From Helicobacter cetorum MIT 00-7128 (GTDB taxonomy: Bacteria > Campylobacterota > Campylobacteria > Campylobacterales > Helicobacteraceae): a DNA stretch of 64,000 nt. The notes under the pieces are model-generated. The model searched no databases, was not told the origin of the DNA, and was given only the letters and a program-made list of their open reading frames with translations. This document shows positions 42,904 through 51,220 of this stretch, piece after piece (position 1 is the first letter of the stretch; every line of letters begins with the position of its first letter). Location of the stretch: assembly GCF_000259255.1 (NCBI RefSeq), contig NC_017737.1:744001-808000 (forward strand). The letters are read 5' to 3'. Made by a program: the position numbers and the translations under genes.

Positions 42904-43446
42904 ATGACAGAAATGGAACTCAAACTTATCAAAATAGACACGAGCCACTATTTTGAAAAAAAGCCGGGCTTAGGCGAGAAAATAACTCATATTGGACGCT
43001 CTTTTTACAATAAGTTTCAAAGAGTTGATGCTATGCTTACAAGCTCTCTCATTCAAAAGCATTTTAGAAAGGAAATTACTATTGCGCATAATTTAATTTT
43101 ACGCAATAATAAGGTTGAAAATATCGTGTTTGATTATAATGGTCGCAATCCAGAGCGCTTTTATCATAAGGCGCAGTTGTTGCTCCGTGAAGAAGGCTTT
43201 ATGAATTTTACCGCTTATAACACTAAGACCCCTGGTCATTTGCATTTGTATGTGCATAAGGGGCATACAGAACTTAGCGAGGGTGAAAGATTGGTTAAAA
43301 CTTTGTCTATGAAATTAGCTCAAGGCATGCCTAATGAGTGGAAAGTTTTTCCTAATAGGGATATACCAAAAGAGTTTAATATTTTAGCATTGCCTTATGA
43401 AGTCTTTGCCAAAGAGCGAGGGAGTTCTTGGGCAAAGCATTTATAA
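42904..43446 (+). CDS. DUF1882-family protein (HP0184-like)
   Basis: A 180-residue soluble protein of an epsilonproteobacterial family of unknown function (DUF1882), matching HP0184. It is rich in aromatic and basic residues, with no signal peptide or membrane helix. The segment [23 protein letters not shown] near 100-122 contains several His that could bind metal or nucleic acid, but nothing is established. It follows glyA with a good ribosome binding site (AAAGGAAG) and precedes the SPOR gene. Confidence 0.8.
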   Translation: MTEMELKLIKIDTSHYFEKKPGLGEKITHIGRSFYNKFQRVDAMLTSSLIQKHFRKEITIAHNLILRNNKVENIVFDYNGRNPERFYHKAQLLLREEGFMNFTAYNTKTPGHLHLYVHKGHTELSEGERLVKTLSMKLAQGMPNEWKVFPNRDIPKEFNILALPYEVFAKERGSSWAKHL

Positions 43447-43473
43447 TTTAACTAAAACTATAGGAGTTTAGCT

Positions 43474-44361
43474 ATGGCAGATAATGAAAAACTGAATGAT
43501 ATGATGTTAGATGAAGAAACAAGTGGTTCTGGTATCAAAAAGGCGCTATTGATTGTAGCGATTGCTATTATTATTCTAGCGGTGCTTTTAATGGTATTTT
43601 GGAAAAGCACTAGAGAGACCCCAAAGGATAATTTCTTGCAAACTGATAGCAGTATGCAAAAAATAGGCAATACTAAAGAGGAAAAAAAGGACGATGAATT
43701 TGAGAATTTAAATTTGGATTTTCCTAACCAACAACAAGAAGATAAGTTGGATAAGGTTGCTGATGATGTGAAAAAACAAGAGGGTCATACTCCAAATATT
43801 TTCCCTACAGAAACAAGTCCTACAAAAATGGAATCTAAGCCCAAAGCCACTGATAAGAAGTTGGAAAAGTTTGGCAAAGAAACTGATGGGCGTAGCGAAT
43901 TAGACTTTGTGGAACATAATCATGCTATCAATAAGGCCAAAAAGCATGAAAATAAAGATAAAAAGCAAAAAACCCATGCCAAAGAGATCTCTAAAAAAGA
44001 AGTGAAAAAAGAGGCTCACTCTAAACATGCTAAGCAAGAAAAGGTTGTTAAAAAAGAAACAAAAAAAGAAGTGAAAAAAGAAAAAGTAGCTCCTAAGCAA
44101 CCTAAAGAAGAGAATAAAAGGGCTGAGAAACCTAGTAGTGCAAGCGTGGCTAAGGGTTATTATTTACAAGTAGGGGTTTTTGCCAATACGCCCAATAAAT
44201 ACTTCTTGCAAGAGTTTGAGAAACTCCCGCATGCGATTGAGAAATTAGGCACAAATAAGCGTTATCTCATAGGGCCTTATAAGAGTCGTGAGGAGGCTTT
44301 AGAGCAAGTGAGCGAGATTACGGAGAAAATCACTAAGCCTGTTATTGTAGAAGTGCGCTAA
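43474..44361 (+). CDS. SPOR-domain inner-membrane protein (HP0185-like)
   Basis: A 295-residue bitopic protein. An acidic cytosolic tail (about 1-20) precedes one membrane helix (about 22-44). A long Lys/Glu-rich periplasmic linker (about 60-220) with KKEVKKE-type repeats follows, then a C-terminal SPOR domain (about 222-295, starting GYYLQVGVFAN). SPOR domains bind denuded glycan strands at division septa, so a role in division or cell shape is likely. A terminator follows directly. Confidence 0.88.
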   Translation: MADNEKLNDMMLDEETSGSGIKKALLIVAIAIIILAVLLMVFWKSTRETPKDNFLQTDSSMQKIGNTKEEKKDDEFENLNLDFPNQQQEDKLDKVADDVKKQEGHTPNIFPTETSPTKMESKPKATDKKLEKFGKETDGRSELDFVEHNHAINKAKKHENKDKKQKTHAKEISKKEVKKEAHSKHAKQEKVVKKETKKEVKKEKVAPKQPKEENKRAEKPSSASVAKGYYLQVGVFANTPNKYFLQEFEKLPHAIEKLGTNKRYLIGPYKSREEALEQVSEITEKITKPVIVEVR

Positions 44362-44378
44362 TTTATCTTATTTTTTAG

Positions 44379-44406
44379 ACTAAGGGGATTTTTTCCTTTA
44401 GTTTTA
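44379..44406 (+). terminator. Rho-independent terminator after the SPOR gene
   Basis: ACTAAGGGGA (44379-44388) pairs with TCCTTTAGT (44394-44402) around a T-rich loop, followed by TTTT and then a further T-rich stretch. It lies 18 bases after the stop codon and would end the cvpA-lysS-glyA run. Confidence 0.7.
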
Positions 44407-44429
44407 CTCATCTTTTTTAAAAATCATTT

Positions 44430-44435
44430 TATAAT
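44430..44435 (+). promoter_or_regulatory. -10 box for the GA-repeat outer membrane protein gene
   Basis: TATAAT about 83 bases before the ATG at 44518, just after the upstream terminator. It predicts a leader of about 75 bases. Confidence 0.6.
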
Positions 44436-44517
44436 GCGTGTTATTGCATGTTGTTAAGGTCTTAAACAGAAAGTTTTTATATAAAGTTACATATCTTTAG
44501 CTAAGAGAGATAAAAGA

Positions 44518-46773
44518 ATGGCTAATAACGAGAGAGAGAGAGAGAGAGTAAAAGGGGTTCTAGCTTTGCAAAATAGAACCCCTTTTATTTTAAATATTGC
44601 TTATAATAATTTATCAGCAAAAAGTATTTTAGTTTTTATAGCATGTTTTTTTATGCTTGGGTCTTTAGAGATGATGAAAGCGCATCAAAAAGATGGGTTT
44701 TTTATAGAGGGGGGCTTTGAAAGCGGGTTGTTGCAAGCTGAAAAACAAGAAGTAAGCTATAAAGAAAGCCATAGTATCGCACCCTTTTCTAATCAAGCAT
44801 TCACAAAAAATGTTTTATTTGATTTAAATCAACAAGAAAACAATAAGCTTAACACCCCTTATATTTCCACCCAAGAAATTAAGGCTAATTCGCAATCGGT
44901 GTTTCCTACAATGCCTAATTGCGACCCCGGTTGCATGCAAGATGGTTTTGATACCAAGCATATGGTGGAGGTTTCGCTTGATGAATACACGCTAAGTGGG
45001 CTTATCATTAAAAATTATATGCCCTATAGCCTTAATAATTTAGATTTAGTGGCTATCCCTAAAAATGGGGGTAAGCCTATTATAATAACCACTTTAGAGA
45101 GTATAGGGGCATTTTCTTCAGTTACTTTGGATAGCTATTTTGATACCAAGCAATTAAATTTTATTAATCATCGTATTGATTGTGGTGGCGATAATATGGA
45201 GGTTTGTCAAAAAAGTATTGTCAAGTTTAATAAAGAGTATGACTTAGAATTAATGCCGTCTTTTTCATCAAGTTATAATACCAAACGAGTGATGGACGCT
45301 CTTAAAGAAATCAGTGTTGATATTCATGCGGTGTTTAATGATAAAGCCTTTACAAGCGATACTATCCCTAATACTAAGGAAAGCGTATGGAGCAAAGTAA
45401 GCTTGCAAGAAGCCAAAATGTATACTTCTATGATAATAGATTTAGCTTATTTGTTTAGTTCTAAGACTTGGGCAGAAGATATTTTAAACGCTCCCTTTGT
45501 TTTTTCTAATTCTTTGCCTATAGGCTTGAATGGTCAAGTAGATTACAAAGAGGCTAAGGCTAAAGGCATTAAGGGGAGCATTATTTCAAAACAAGAAATT
45601 ATTGATAGCTTTAGGGGGTCTCCCTTAAACAAAGTGTTGTATCTTACTATTCTTAGTCCTAAAGCATGGAATTTTTTAGGTCTTTCTACAACATGGAATA
45701 TGGGGGTAAAATCTGAAATTCTAAATCCTAAATACAACAAGATTTTAAGCGACCCTAGTCTCATTAATGGCGAGGGTGCAAGAAGTGGGGTAGATGGTTT
45801 GGAAGTTTTTTTGCATGAGTATTCGCATACTAGAGGGTGGAATAGTGATTTTGGCACGGGGAATATGACCTATCCTAATGTGCCTAAGAACCCACACCCT
45901 ACCAAAGAATGCCCTAATGGAGATTATTGCATAAATAATAAGGGGGTATTACCCGGTTATGTAGGTGTGAGCGCAAAAGCTTGGACGACTCTAGCTAAAG
46001 AAGATAAAATGCCTGTCATTTTTAGTTCCTCTGGCCCCATTGCCATTAATGAACCTTCTAAACAACCCCAAAAGACTGAATCAAAGCCACAACCAAAACA
46101 AACCCACCAAACACAGACAAGACCACAACCCCCTAAGACTGAATCAAAAAATAGTCATCAAGCGCCTATTAAAATCCATTCAACACCCTCTAACCCCTTG
46201 AATAAAGAAAATCATCATAAAGACAACAAACCCTTTAAGCCTTTTAGCCCCTCTCATATGCTTAAAGCGATTGCTAGGCAAATTAATAGCTCGCATAATG
46301 TGGCTATGGTAGGATTTGATGTTAAAGTAGGTTATCAGCACTATTTTAATGATTTTTTAGGATTGGCTTATTATGGTTTGATTAAATATAATTATTCTCA
46401 TCTTAATATTTCAAGCGTTTCTCAAGTTGGCTTAGGTGTAGGCACAGATTTATTGATAGATTTTTTCAATTCCTATCAAACAAGCTATCATCGCAATAAG
46501 TTTTTAAATTCATTAGGAAGTTTTATAGGCTTTAGAGGGCTTTATAATGGTTATAGCGTGCTAAATCTTTTTGAAAATACAGGGAATTTGGATTTTACAA
46601 CAGGGATAAACTATCGCTTTAAACACTCTAAATATTCTATTGGTGTGGCTTTACCCTTAATTCAACATGATATTAAGGCTTTTTTTGATAGGAGTAGCAT
46701 GCAAGGTGAGCTTGTATTAAAAGAGGGGGTTAGTCATTTTAATGTATTTTTAAATTATGGATGGGTGTTTTAA
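44518..46773 (+). CDS. Phase-variable outer membrane protein with HExxH motif
   Basis: A 751-residue protein. The start is followed at once by an (AG)9 tract encoding alternating Arg-Glu, so slippage would switch it; as read it is ON. A hydrophobic signal region (about 35-55) follows an unusually long charged and polar N terminus. The large central domain has HEYSH at 433-437, an HExxH zinc-protease-type motif. A Pro/Gln/Lys-rich linker (about 505-575) leads to a C-terminal Hop/Hom-like barrel (about 600-751) ending NYGWVF. I do not recognise a named orthologue. Protease activity is only suggested by the motif; a third metal ligand is not obvious. Confidence 0.75.
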   Translation: MANNERERERVKGVLALQNRTPFILNIAYNNLSAKSILVFIACFFMLGSLEMMKAHQKDGFFIEGGFESGLLQAEKQEVSYKESHSIAPFSNQAFTKNVLFDLNQQENNKLNTPYISTQEIKANSQSVFPTMPNCDPGCMQDGFDTKHMVEVSLDEYTLSGLIIKNYMPYSLNNLDLVAIPKNGGKPIIITTLESIGAFSSVTLDSYFDTKQLNFINHRIDCGGDNMEVCQKSIVKFNKEYDLELMPSFSSSYNTKRVMDALKEISVDIHAVFNDKAFTSDTIPNTKESVWSKVSLQEAKMYTSMIIDLAYLFSSKTWAEDILNAPFVFSNSLPIGLNGQVDYKEAKAKGIKGSIISKQEIIDSFRGSPLNKVLYLTILSPKAWNFLGLSTTWNMGVKSEILNPKYNKILSDPSLINGEGARSGVDGLEVFLHEYSHTRGWNSDFGTGNMTYPNVPKNPHPTKECPNGDYCINNKGVLPGYVGVSAKAWTTLAKEDKMPVIFSSSGPIAINEPSKQPQKTESKPQPKQTHQTQTRPQPPKTESKNSHQAPIKIHSTPSNPLNKENHHKDNKPFKPFSPSHMLKAIARQINSSHNVAMVGFDVKVGYQHYFNDFLGLAYYGLIKYNYSHLNISSVSQVGLGVGTDLLIDFFNSYQTSYHRNKFLNSLGSFIGFRGLYNGYSVLNLFENTGNLDFTTGINYRFKHSKYSIGVALPLIQHDIKAFFDRSSMQGELVLKEGVSHFNVFLNYGWVF
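44530..44548 (+). repeat. Dinucleotide GA/AG repeat just after the start codon
   Basis: Nineteen bases of alternating G and A (nine AG units plus a leading G) begin four codons after the ATG. Gain or loss of one unit shifts the frame. Comparable CT/AG tracts near the start control hop genes such as oipA and babB in H. pylori. Confidence 0.9.
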
Positions 46774-46856
46774 CCTCTTATTAGGATTGATAAGGGGGGT
46801 TTGATTTTTTAAGCAAGACGCCTTAAAACGCTTGTAATAGTTAGTCGTAGGTTTGA

Positions 46857-46874
46857 TTGATGATAAATCATCAA
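46857..46874. terminator. Hairpin between convergent genes
   Basis: TTGATGAT and ATCATCAA (46857-46864, 46867-46874) form a perfect 8-bp stem with a two-base loop. It lies between the OMP gene (+) and the AsmA-like gene (-). No strong T-run follows, so its terminator role is uncertain. Confidence 0.35.
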
Positions 46875-46882
46875 CCAATTAA

Positions 46883-46911
46883 AAGGACTTAAAAGAGTCC
46901 CTTAAGTCCTT
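46883..46911 (-). terminator. Terminator overlapping the end of the AsmA-like gene
   Basis: AAGGACTTAA (46883-46892) and TTAAGTCCTT (46902-46911) form a 10-bp stem. On the minus strand it is followed by TTAATT. The stop codon of the AsmA-like gene (46889-46891) lies inside the stem, so the terminator overlaps the coding end. Confidence 0.6.
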
Positions 46912-48988
46912 GTTGGAGCTTATCTTTAAGCTTGTCATCTTTAAGCAAGTTGTCTAAACCTTTTTTAACATTATCATCTTTCATAATGTCTTTTAAGCCT
47001 TTTTGGATAGCTTGCTTGGCTTTTTGTCTTGCCATTTCATTGAGATTGAGAGAGATTTTGGGGTGGTTTATGTCGCCTTTAAGCAAAATGCCAAAAGCTA
47101 ATTTTAAAATCTCAGCATTCACAAGCATATTCATTTGGTTTTTATTCAAATCTACAAGCCCTTTATTAATGCTTAAATTGGTTAAGCGACTTTTCATATC
47201 CACATTAGAAACAAGGCGTTTTTGATTGATTTGGCTAGAGATTTTGACATCTTCATAAACTTCCTTAGTGATGTCAAAATTAGCAAACGCATTGATAAGC
47301 TCAGAAAAATGGCTCTTAACAAACTGCCCCTTAATCAAATTCGCATTTAAAACGCCTTGCTCAGTGTTAAGATTATAATTTAAGCTTGCGTTAGCACTAG
47401 AGTTGAAAAAGCCCGGATAAGCAAGCATTTCAAGAGTTTTTAACAAAGAAATATGAGAAAGGTTAGCTTTTAACTCATTGTTTAAAAACACAAAATCAAG
47501 TTTGCCATCTAATAACGAAGAATTACCGCTAATTTTTAAAAGCTTAGGGTTTTGCTCTACATTACCATTTAGTTTCAAAGAGCCTTTAAGCTTTTGGTTG
47601 ATAATGCCTTGAAGTTTAGCTAAATTTGGCACTTCTAAAGTATAGGGTGTATTGAGTTGCAAGCTAGAAATATCATACACGCTTTTTAATGCCTCTAAAT
47701 TAGCTAAAGTGCTAGTGAATTTAGTATCACTTAAAGCCTTGTTATCCTTAAAGTCAGTTTCATTAGTGAAATCAAAACTAACAGGCCCTTTAAGATTAAG
47801 TTTAAAATCCTTATTAACTAGCATAGTATTCACTTGCCCTTTATCCATAGAAAGCTTTAAGCTCCCCTCTAAAGGCGCAACATTACTTAAATTCGCCTCT
47901 AAAGAGATAGGGGCGTTTGCGTATTGAGGTTGTTTAGCTACAGCAAGTAATTTAGCTAAAGTCATATCTTTTGAAGACACATCAAGTTTTTTAACTTGGT
48001 TGTTTTCTAAAATCACTTCATAATCTAGTAAATTATGAGCTAAGTTAATAGTTCCATCAGTTTGAAGTGGTTTATTAGGCTCATTAAAATCGCCCTTAAA
48101 CTGCCCTTTGATTTCTAAAGCACCTTTTAGGTTTGCGCCTACAATATTCTTAAGCACATCAAGATGAGCGATTAAAATTTGATAATCGCTTGCTAATTCT
48201 TGCTTTTTGAGATTAAAAGTAGTTTTTTGAGCATTGATATTAATAACATTGCTTTTAAAATTACTATTGATTAAAGCGTGTTCGCCCTCTAATTTTGCCA
48301 AGCTTTCTAGTGAAAAATCAATAGGCATTTTGATGTTTTGCTTATATAATTTATTGATAAGCTCAACATTGAGAGAACCCTTTTCAATAGCTAGGACATT
48401 CTGCCCTTTTAAATCGCTCAAATTACGCACATCTAAGTTTGTGTTTATCTCTAAAAGCCCTTTGGCATAAATAGGCTGATTGACTAAATAGAGCAAGTCT
48501 TCTAATCTAGCATTTTGCAGATTCAAAGCAATAGTCGCAGGCTTAAAATCATTTAAAAGTGCCTCATAGCTTGTATTAGATTGAGCCACATTAGTAGTGC
48601 CCTTAATAACAAGCGCTTTTTTATCTCCCTTGATAGTGCCTTGAGTAGCTATTGCTCCATTTAAAGGATAACTTACAAAAGCTTTTAAAAGATGTAAATT
48701 TTTAATATCTACATCGTATTTAAAATCTAAGCTTGGCTTAAAGAGTGAAAAATCCCCTTTAAGCTTGATTTTAGAGCCATCATTAACTTGAGCCTCAAAA
48801 TCCAAAGAGCTTAATTTTAAGCGCAACTTCTCAATATCTAGTTTGAGCGTTGGCTCGGCTTGATTGACTTTCTTTTCCAAAAATGAGGCGATAATTTTAT
48901 TCCCACTTTCTGTAAAAAGCACAAAAAGCGCCCCTAAAATAACAACGCCCAAGAGCGAACCTATAACTAGCAACAATTTTTTCAGCAT
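46889..48988 (-). CDS. AsmA-like/DUF748 envelope protein
   Basis: A protein of about 699 residues from the chosen ATG at 48988, which has an AAGGAAAGG site upstream and begins MLKKLLLVIG. An in-frame ATG at 49081 would add 31 residues that look like non-coding sequence. An N-terminal membrane helix (about 4-25) anchors a long periplasmic chain made of repeated beta-strand units (for example KGSLNVELINKLY, LKGPVSFDF, GKLDFVFLNNELKANL). This is the repeating-groove architecture of AsmA-like proteins involved in lipid transport and outer membrane assembly. The C-terminal 60 residues are basic helices. The exact family is inferred from style rather than one signature. Confidence 0.75.
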   Translation of the reverse strand: MLKKLLLVIGSLLGVVILGALFVLFTESGNKIIASFLEKKVNQAEPTLKLDIEKLRLKLSSLDFEAQVNDGSKIKLKGDFSLFKPSLDFKYDVDIKNLHLLKAFVSYPLNGAIATQGTIKGDKKALVIKGTTNVAQSNTSYEALLNDFKPATIALNLQNARLEDLLYLVNQPIYAKGLLEINTNLDVRNLSDLKGQNVLAIEKGSLNVELINKLYKQNIKMPIDFSLESLAKLEGEHALINSNFKSNVININAQKTTFNLKKQELASDYQILIAHLDVLKNIVGANLKGALEIKGQFKGDFNEPNKPLQTDGTINLAHNLLDYEVILENNQVKKLDVSSKDMTLAKLLAVAKQPQYANAPISLEANLSNVAPLEGSLKLSMDKGQVNTMLVNKDFKLNLKGPVSFDFTNETDFKDNKALSDTKFTSTLANLEALKSVYDISSLQLNTPYTLEVPNLAKLQGIINQKLKGSLKLNGNVEQNPKLLKISGNSSLLDGKLDFVFLNNELKANLSHISLLKTLEMLAYPGFFNSSANASLNYNLNTEQGVLNANLIKGQFVKSHFSELINAFANFDITKEVYEDVKISSQINQKRLVSNVDMKSRLTNLSINKGLVDLNKNQMNMLVNAEILKLAFGILLKGDINHPKISLNLNEMARQKAKQAIQKGLKDIMKDDNVKKGLDNLLKDDKLKDKLQQGLKGLF

Positions 48989-49309
48989 AAATAAAGTTGA
49001 AACCTTTCCTTGAATTGGAATAAAATACAAAATGGTATAATACCTAACTTTCGTTCGTTTTAAAAATAATTTAAAAACCATGCTTTGCTAGTTGTAATTT
49101 GGGGAGCTTGAGAGCATATAAGGTTATAGAATTTTATGCGATATATGATGTTTAAATTATAGGTTAAAAATAGTATTACTAAAGAGGATATTTTTGATAA
49201 TTAGTTATTAAAAATATGGCATAATTCGCAAAATATAGCAATAATTGATAAAACAAAGTGCATTTTAGTTGCTTTATTTTTGTAAGAAGATAATTTAAAA
49301 GAGGTCAAT

Positions 49310-50686
49310 GTGAAATCGCATCAAATGACTTTTAAAAGCTTGAATCGTGTTCTGTTTTTTATGCCTTTTGTAAGTTTGGGCGTATTAGATGCCTATAGTT
49401 ATAAGATTGGTGGGAAAGTAGGGTCGTTTTCTAGGATTGCTCTAAATCAATCTGTGATTAATTCTGAAAAAGGCATTTATCCTACCGGAAGTTATGTGAA
49501 TGTGGTGGGGTCATTAGAGATTGATACCAATTTATTGCCTAAAAATATGGAAAGTCATAAACTAAGCTTAGGAATTGGTGGGGAGCTTGGGGGCATGGCG
49601 TATGATTCTACTAAGAATCTTGTTGATGAATCTAATCCTAAAGCGGGACTTCAGCCAGCAAACTGGTATTATATGGGGCGTTGGGAAGGCTATTTGATGC
49701 AATATTCAAAGACTTGGACTAGAGAGCAAAAAGCTAAAAACGCTAGAAATTACATTCTCTATAACGCTTATTTAAGCTATGAATACAAGGATATTTTTGG
49801 CATTAAGGCGGGGCGTTATGCCTCAAAGGCAATGTTTTTAAGCGGGTTTAATCAAGGTTTTGAAGTCTTTTTCAAATGGAAACATTTTAAGATAGATTGG
49901 TTTAGCACTTACGGAAGAGGCTTAGCTAATGAGCAATATATTAGGGATTTCTATGCCCCAGTTAACTATAAACATAAAGTTAATTATGGTATGCACAATA
50001 TCAATCTTACTTATGAGAATAAATATATTAAAGTTATGCCATTTTTATGGTTTTATCCTAAAAATTTCAATGCTCCCGGTTTTGAAATCACTAATGATAC
50101 GAAATCTTATTGGAAATCAGATTGGCGCATTCAAACGACCTTTTATGCGTGGTTTCCTATCTATAGTAACTATATGGCTAAGAGTGTTTATAGGGGTTCT
50201 TTAGTGGGGAAAAATACGGCAAGTTTGTTTGTGTTTCAAAAGATTCATTTTCGCTCCTATAATCTTGGTTGGAGTGTGTATAAGAATTTTGGCAATGCAA
50301 GTGCGAATCTAGGCTGGAATGGCTCGCCTGTTGATCCCTTTTATGATACTAAAGATGACACCGTGTATGAAGACGCTTATACGAATTTTTATAACGCTAA
50401 TTCTATAACCATTAATGCTTTTATGGGGGCTAATTATAGAAAGCTCTTTGTAGAGCTATTTGGTAAATTGACCTATTCGCCACGAGCTGATTCGCAAAGC
50501 TTAGGCGTTACGCTTAAATACAGCATTAAAAAGTATGTGCATTTAATGCTAAGACTCAATGGCTATCAAATCACTATGCATAAGGGCTATAAAGTGGGTG
50601 CGCTTGATAGCCTCTATAATCCTAATTTCGCTCAAACCATCCAAAATAGAAGTTATTTTATGAGCTCTATGAGTTATAGTTTTTAA
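49310..50686 (+). CDS. hofA: Outer membrane protein HofA
   Basis: A 458-residue Hof-family protein with a signal peptide (about 1-30, ending near VLDAYS) and a beta-barrel rich in Tyr, Trp and Asn that ends in MSSMSYSF with a C-terminal Phe. Conserved Hof segments include YKIGGKVGSFSRI at the mature N terminus and FGIKAGRYASKAMFLSGFNQGFEVFFKW in the middle. The start is a GTG with an AAGAGG site six bases before it. It most resembles HP0209 (HofA). Pore function is possible but not shown. Confidence 0.82.
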   Translation: MKSHQMTFKSLNRVLFFMPFVSLGVLDAYSYKIGGKVGSFSRIALNQSVINSEKGIYPTGSYVNVVGSLEIDTNLLPKNMESHKLSLGIGGELGGMAYDSTKNLVDESNPKAGLQPANWYYMGRWEGYLMQYSKTWTREQKAKNARNYILYNAYLSYEYKDIFGIKAGRYASKAMFLSGFNQGFEVFFKWKHFKIDWFSTYGRGLANEQYIRDFYAPVNYKHKVNYGMHNINLTYENKYIKVMPFLWFYPKNFNAPGFEITNDTKSYWKSDWRIQTTFYAWFPIYSNYMAKSVYRGSLVGKNTASLFVFQKIHFRSYNLGWSVYKNFGNASANLGWNGSPVDPFYDTKDDTVYEDAYTNFYNANSITINAFMGANYRKLFVELFGKLTYSPRADSQSLGVTLKYSIKKYVHLMLRLNGYQITMHKGYKVGALDSLYNPNFAQTIQNRSYFMSSMSYSF

Positions 50687-50776
50687 CGCTTTTTATTTAA
50701 TGATTTAGATTTCATTTTGTTGTAAAAACTTATTTTTTAAGGGGGACTTTTTTAAAGGCTTTGCCTTATTCGCTTA

Positions 50777-50927
50777 TTTTAAAAGTGCGTTTAGCACTTT
50801 TAAAAAAGCTCATTGACTCAACATTAGCGTCCTTATCCCCCTTTGGTTTAAAAAGACATCTAGTCTTTTTAAACTCCCCAAACACCCGCTAAGCACTTAT
50901 AAAGTTATCGCTTGACTAAAGTCAAGC
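50777..50927. other. Intergenic cluster of three perfect hairpins
   Basis: The 534-base gap between hofA and the next Hop gene has no convincing gene. Three inverted repeats follow one another: 12 bp around GTTTA (50777-50788/50794-50805), 12 bp around ATCTA (50846-50857/50863-50874), and 8 bp around AA (50910-50917/50920-50927). The last is followed by TCTTTTATATTTTT and looks like a plus-strand terminator. Confidence 0.6.
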
Positions 50928-51123
50928 TCTTTTATATTTTTATTATTCATTTTTAATTGGAGCAGAGACTTTTTTTTAAAAAGAAAGTAATTTTTCTTGA
51001 GATTATTCCGCTAAAAAATCTCTTAACATTTTTACATTGCTTTAAGTCAATACTTCTGTAGGGATAAAACCGCTTTTCATCAAAAAATGTAAATTTTAGT
51101 AACAAAAACCCCCTAAATTTTAC

Positions 51124-51135
51124 AAAAAAAAAAAA
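51124..51135. repeat. A12 tract in the coiled-coil Hop promoter
   Basis: Twelve As end 25 bases before the TATAAT (51161-51166), so the tract sits just upstream of the -35 position. Length-variable A/T tracts here tune hop promoters such as that of sabA in H. pylori. Confidence 0.7.
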
Positions 51136-51160
51136 CGATTGGTAATTAAAAAATGCCTTG

Positions 51161-51166
51161 TATAAT
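51161..51166 (+). promoter_or_regulatory. -10 box of the coiled-coil Hop gene
   Basis: TATAAT preceded by TTG, 55 bases before the ATG at 51221. A strong AAAGGATAAAGGAA ribosome binding region precedes the start. Confidence 0.7.
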
Positions 51167-51220
51167 TTAAAACTTTGCATGCTTAATAAAGCTTAAAACT
51201 ACCTAAAAGGATAAAGGAAA

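Noticed and set aside
48989-49081. Longer start for the AsmA-like protein at 49081
   Set aside because: The extra 31 residues look like translated intergenic DNA; the ATG at 48988 has a strong ribosome binding site and begins directly with the membrane anchor.
50953-51180. 75-codon frame on the minus strand before the coiled-coil Hop gene
   Set aside because: It is Phe/Lys-rich, spans the A12 tract and the TATAAT of the Hop promoter, and has no ribosome binding site or family resemblance.
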